From assembly GCF_000002875.2 (NCBI RefSeq), contig NC_009397.2, forward strand, positions 554,032 through 618,031: a stretch of 64,000 nt of DNA. Reading direction: 5' to 3'. The notes under the pieces are model-generated. The model ran no database searches. It saw nothing but the letters and a program-made list of their open reading frames with translations, and was not told where the DNA came from. The first letter of the stretch is position 1; each line of letters opens with the position of its first letter. The translations under genes were made by a program, and so were the position numbers. This stretch comes from Leishmania infantum JPCM5. Taxonomy: Eukaryota; Euglenozoa; Kinetoplastea; Trypanosomatida; Trypanosomatidae. Shown one piece after another: positions 62,424-64,000 of this stretch.

Positions 62424-63287
62424 AACCAAAGCAAACTGAAAATAAAACATATAGCACACGCACACACCTCTCTCTCTATGAATATAATATATATGTGTAT
62501 GTATATATTACATATATACATATATAGAGAGGTGTGTGTGTGTGTGCGTGTGTGTGTCGGTGTGTGTACACGTTTCTTGTGGAGAGGGTGTTCTCCTATG
62601 GTTTTGTGCACTTCGACGATTCGGTCTTTTTTTTGGTGTTGTTAATCGGCTTTGTCGCGGGGGGCCGCTGCACGTGCGGGCGCCGATCTCGGCACGTGTG
62701 CCTCGTGACCCTGCGCAATCCCTAAAAGAATGAAGAGGAAACCAGCGAAGCGAAAAAAAAAACCAAAGTAGTTGAGCAGGAGGAGACTTACGCAGGCGCG
62801 CGAAAAAAAAAGACGTTCCACAGCCAACCGCTGCCGGCACACACGTACACATGCCCACCCACAGAGGTAGACACACACATACACACACGCGCAAAGGCAA
62901 GCAGACATGCATGTGAAAGTGAGAACATCAACGCAAAAAAAAAACACGAACCCATGTTCGATGCGGATTAGGTAGGAGATAAGAGGGAGTAGCCCCTAAA
63001 AGTCAAAGCCAGGCAGGCGCACGCGCACCTGACAGAGACACAGAGAGGGAGGTACAAGCGACGCAGAGGTAGGATGCGGCAGGAGTGCAGCCACATACCA
63101 AGCCGCTCGCATGTGCACGCACTTCTCTCCCCGATGCTCTGCCCACGCTCCGCCCTCCCCAAGTGACACCACCAAGCACAGACATTCACTCGGGCCAACC
63201 TACGGTCCAGCGCCACGCGTTGCCCTCATTGTCGCCCCCCCCCCACCCAGTGCTTGGATCCTCTTCCTAGTCACTGGCATACAATCT
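62424..63287. other. 3' flank of the P4-ATPase gene
   Basis: No gene seen. AT-rich at 62480-62526, a TG run at 62532-62570, several A8-A9 runs (62753-62762, 62806-62815, 62934-62943) and CA patches. Confidence 0.5.
62480..62526. repeat. Imperfect (TA)n / AT-rich island
   Basis: Nearly 50 bases of TA, TG and CA steps in an otherwise GC-rich window, next to the 5' end of SIDER copy b. Confidence 0.8.
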
Positions 63288-64000
63288 TCACAGCTTTCCA
63301 CCGTTTTGAACAGCGTACTGTCGCTCCGCGACGTCGCGCAGGGTAGGGAAGAGGTTCTTCTGGAACGTCATGACGCCGAGTACGACCACCACCTCGGTGC
63401 CAACGTAGAGGAGCAGGAAAAACCAGTACTTGGCGGTCGACATGAGATCGAAGGCTTGGTAGTAGAAATTCGTGTCACTGAAGACTGAGGGAATGGCGGA
63501 GTAGACGAGAAACAACAACAGAAAGAGAAAAATCGACATCGCCATGCCAAACACCTGCAGCCACTGCCAGTAGCGGATCTGCAGGATGAAGCGAGTTTGA
63601 ATGACGAGGATCAAGCCGCTGAACACGAGCGTGCCGGTCTCGCCGCCGGTGTAGCGCTGATGGGAACCGTCTTGACGGATCAATGTCGGGTAAGCAGCAT
63701 AGAAGAGGATCACCGCTGTTGTTAGTGATTCGACGAACCACCGCAGAAGCGTCGCCAGGTTAAAGTACTCGCCATGCGACAACGGTGTGTACAGCTTCGG
63801 CCGCTCCAGCAGGGCATCTTCGGGGAGGTCCTTATCGAATATGCCCATGAAGAAGGGTGGGATACTTGTTAGAAGGACGTTGTAGAAGGTCAGCATCCAT
63901 CCATCAAAGAGTGTTAGCCCCGAGAAGCCGACGTAGAAGGCGAAGATGAACTGCACCACCGACACAGTAATGTTCTTGTGGAAGCTAACCAGAATGCAGC
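63288..64000 (-). CDS. P4-type ATPase (phospholipid flippase), C-terminal part
   Basis: The gene enters from the right window edge, so only the last ~237 residues are seen, ending at TGA 63288-63290. The segment has the P4-ATPase tail: FHKNITVSVVQFIFAFYVGFSG, then GWMLTFYNVLLTSIPPFFMGIFDKDL, PKLYTPLSHGEYFN and about five further hydrophobic helices. The YNVxxTxxPPxxxGIFD pattern is diagnostic of the M7-M8 region of lipid flippases. These enzymes move aminophospholipids to the cytosolic leaflet of plasma or Golgi/endosomal membranes, usually with a CDC50 partner. In Leishmania a P4-ATPase is the miltefosine transporter, but which P4 member this is cannot be told from the tail alone. Confidence 0.9.
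   Translation of the reverse strand, partial: CILVSFHKNITVSVVQFIFAFYVGFSGLTLFDGWMLTFYNVLLTSIPPFFMGIFDKDLPEDALLERPKLYTPLSHGEYFNLATLLRWFVESLTTAVILFYAAYPTLIRQDGSHQRYTGGETGTLVFSGLILVIQTRFILQIRYWQWLQVFGMAMSIFLFLLLFLVYSAIPSVFSDTNFYYQAFDLMSTAKYWFFLLLYVGTEVVVVLGVMTFQKNLFPTLRDVAERQYAVQNGGKL

Noticed and set aside
1..64000. CRISPR arrays, bacterial operons, Shine-Dalgarno sites, tRNA or rRNA genes
   Set aside because: The tandem repeats are simple dinucleotide or tetranucleotide tracts; the gene architecture is trypanosomatid; and I saw no T-loop and acceptor-stem pattern outside coding sequence. A tRNAscan run would settle the tRNA question.

Overview
The window looks like a draft assembly of a Leishmania (or very closely related trypanosomatid) chromosome. 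The evidence is GC-rich third codon positions, long intronless genes on the same strand, dinucleotide-rich and homopolymer-rich spacers of 0.3 to 5 kb, pyrimidine tract plus AG signals of the kind used for spliced-leader trans-splicing, and two ~0.53 kb repeats whose 5' ends resemble the 79-bp signature of trypanosomatid SIDER retroposons. The species is not resolved.

Layout, left to right. 1-1650: remnants of a frameshifted, unidentified minus-strand gene, then spacer. 1.65-12.5 kb, all minus: an LRR/coiled-coil protein, a 1604-residue protein with a faint gamma-tubulin-complex (GCP) look, and two tandem penta-EF-hand proteins, the left one with an in-frame UAG at codon 26. 13.5-31.2 kb: one giant minus-strand HERC1-like HECT ubiquitin ligase (SPRY and LamG-like domains), broken in this assembly because an internal piece (14182-15802) is placed backwards between two ~300 bp duplicated ends and a run of N. 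Turning it round gives one continuous frame of 5639 codons. 34.7-42.9 kb, minus: RanBP1, an SNM1/Artemis-type nuclease, and a long disordered protein ending in a PIN nuclease domain.

42.9-52.2 kb is a strand-switch zone: minus genes stop, a gap lies at 46282-46381, a truncated plus-strand 3' end and one complete plus-strand gene (47714-48454) follow, then a cluster of degenerate retroposons, and minus-strand genes resume. 52.2-64 kb, minus: a PPP-family phosphatase with a long N-terminal extension, a 133-residue unrecognised protein, the axonemal DRC11/IQCA-type AAA protein, a second SIDER-like repeat in a 3' flank, and the C-terminal third of a P4-ATPase flippase cut by the window edge.

In trypanosomatids neighbouring genes are co-transcribed, not functionally linked operons, so adjacency says little about function. 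Two or three genes point to the cytoskeleton or flagellum (LRR protein, DRC11, possibly the GCP-like protein), and others to ubiquitin signalling, the Ran cycle, DNA repair, calcium signalling and lipid asymmetry. The most useful results are the diagnosed inversion inside the HECT gene, the UAG-interrupted PEF paralogue, the isolated plus-strand island, and repeated short motifs in the PIN protein.
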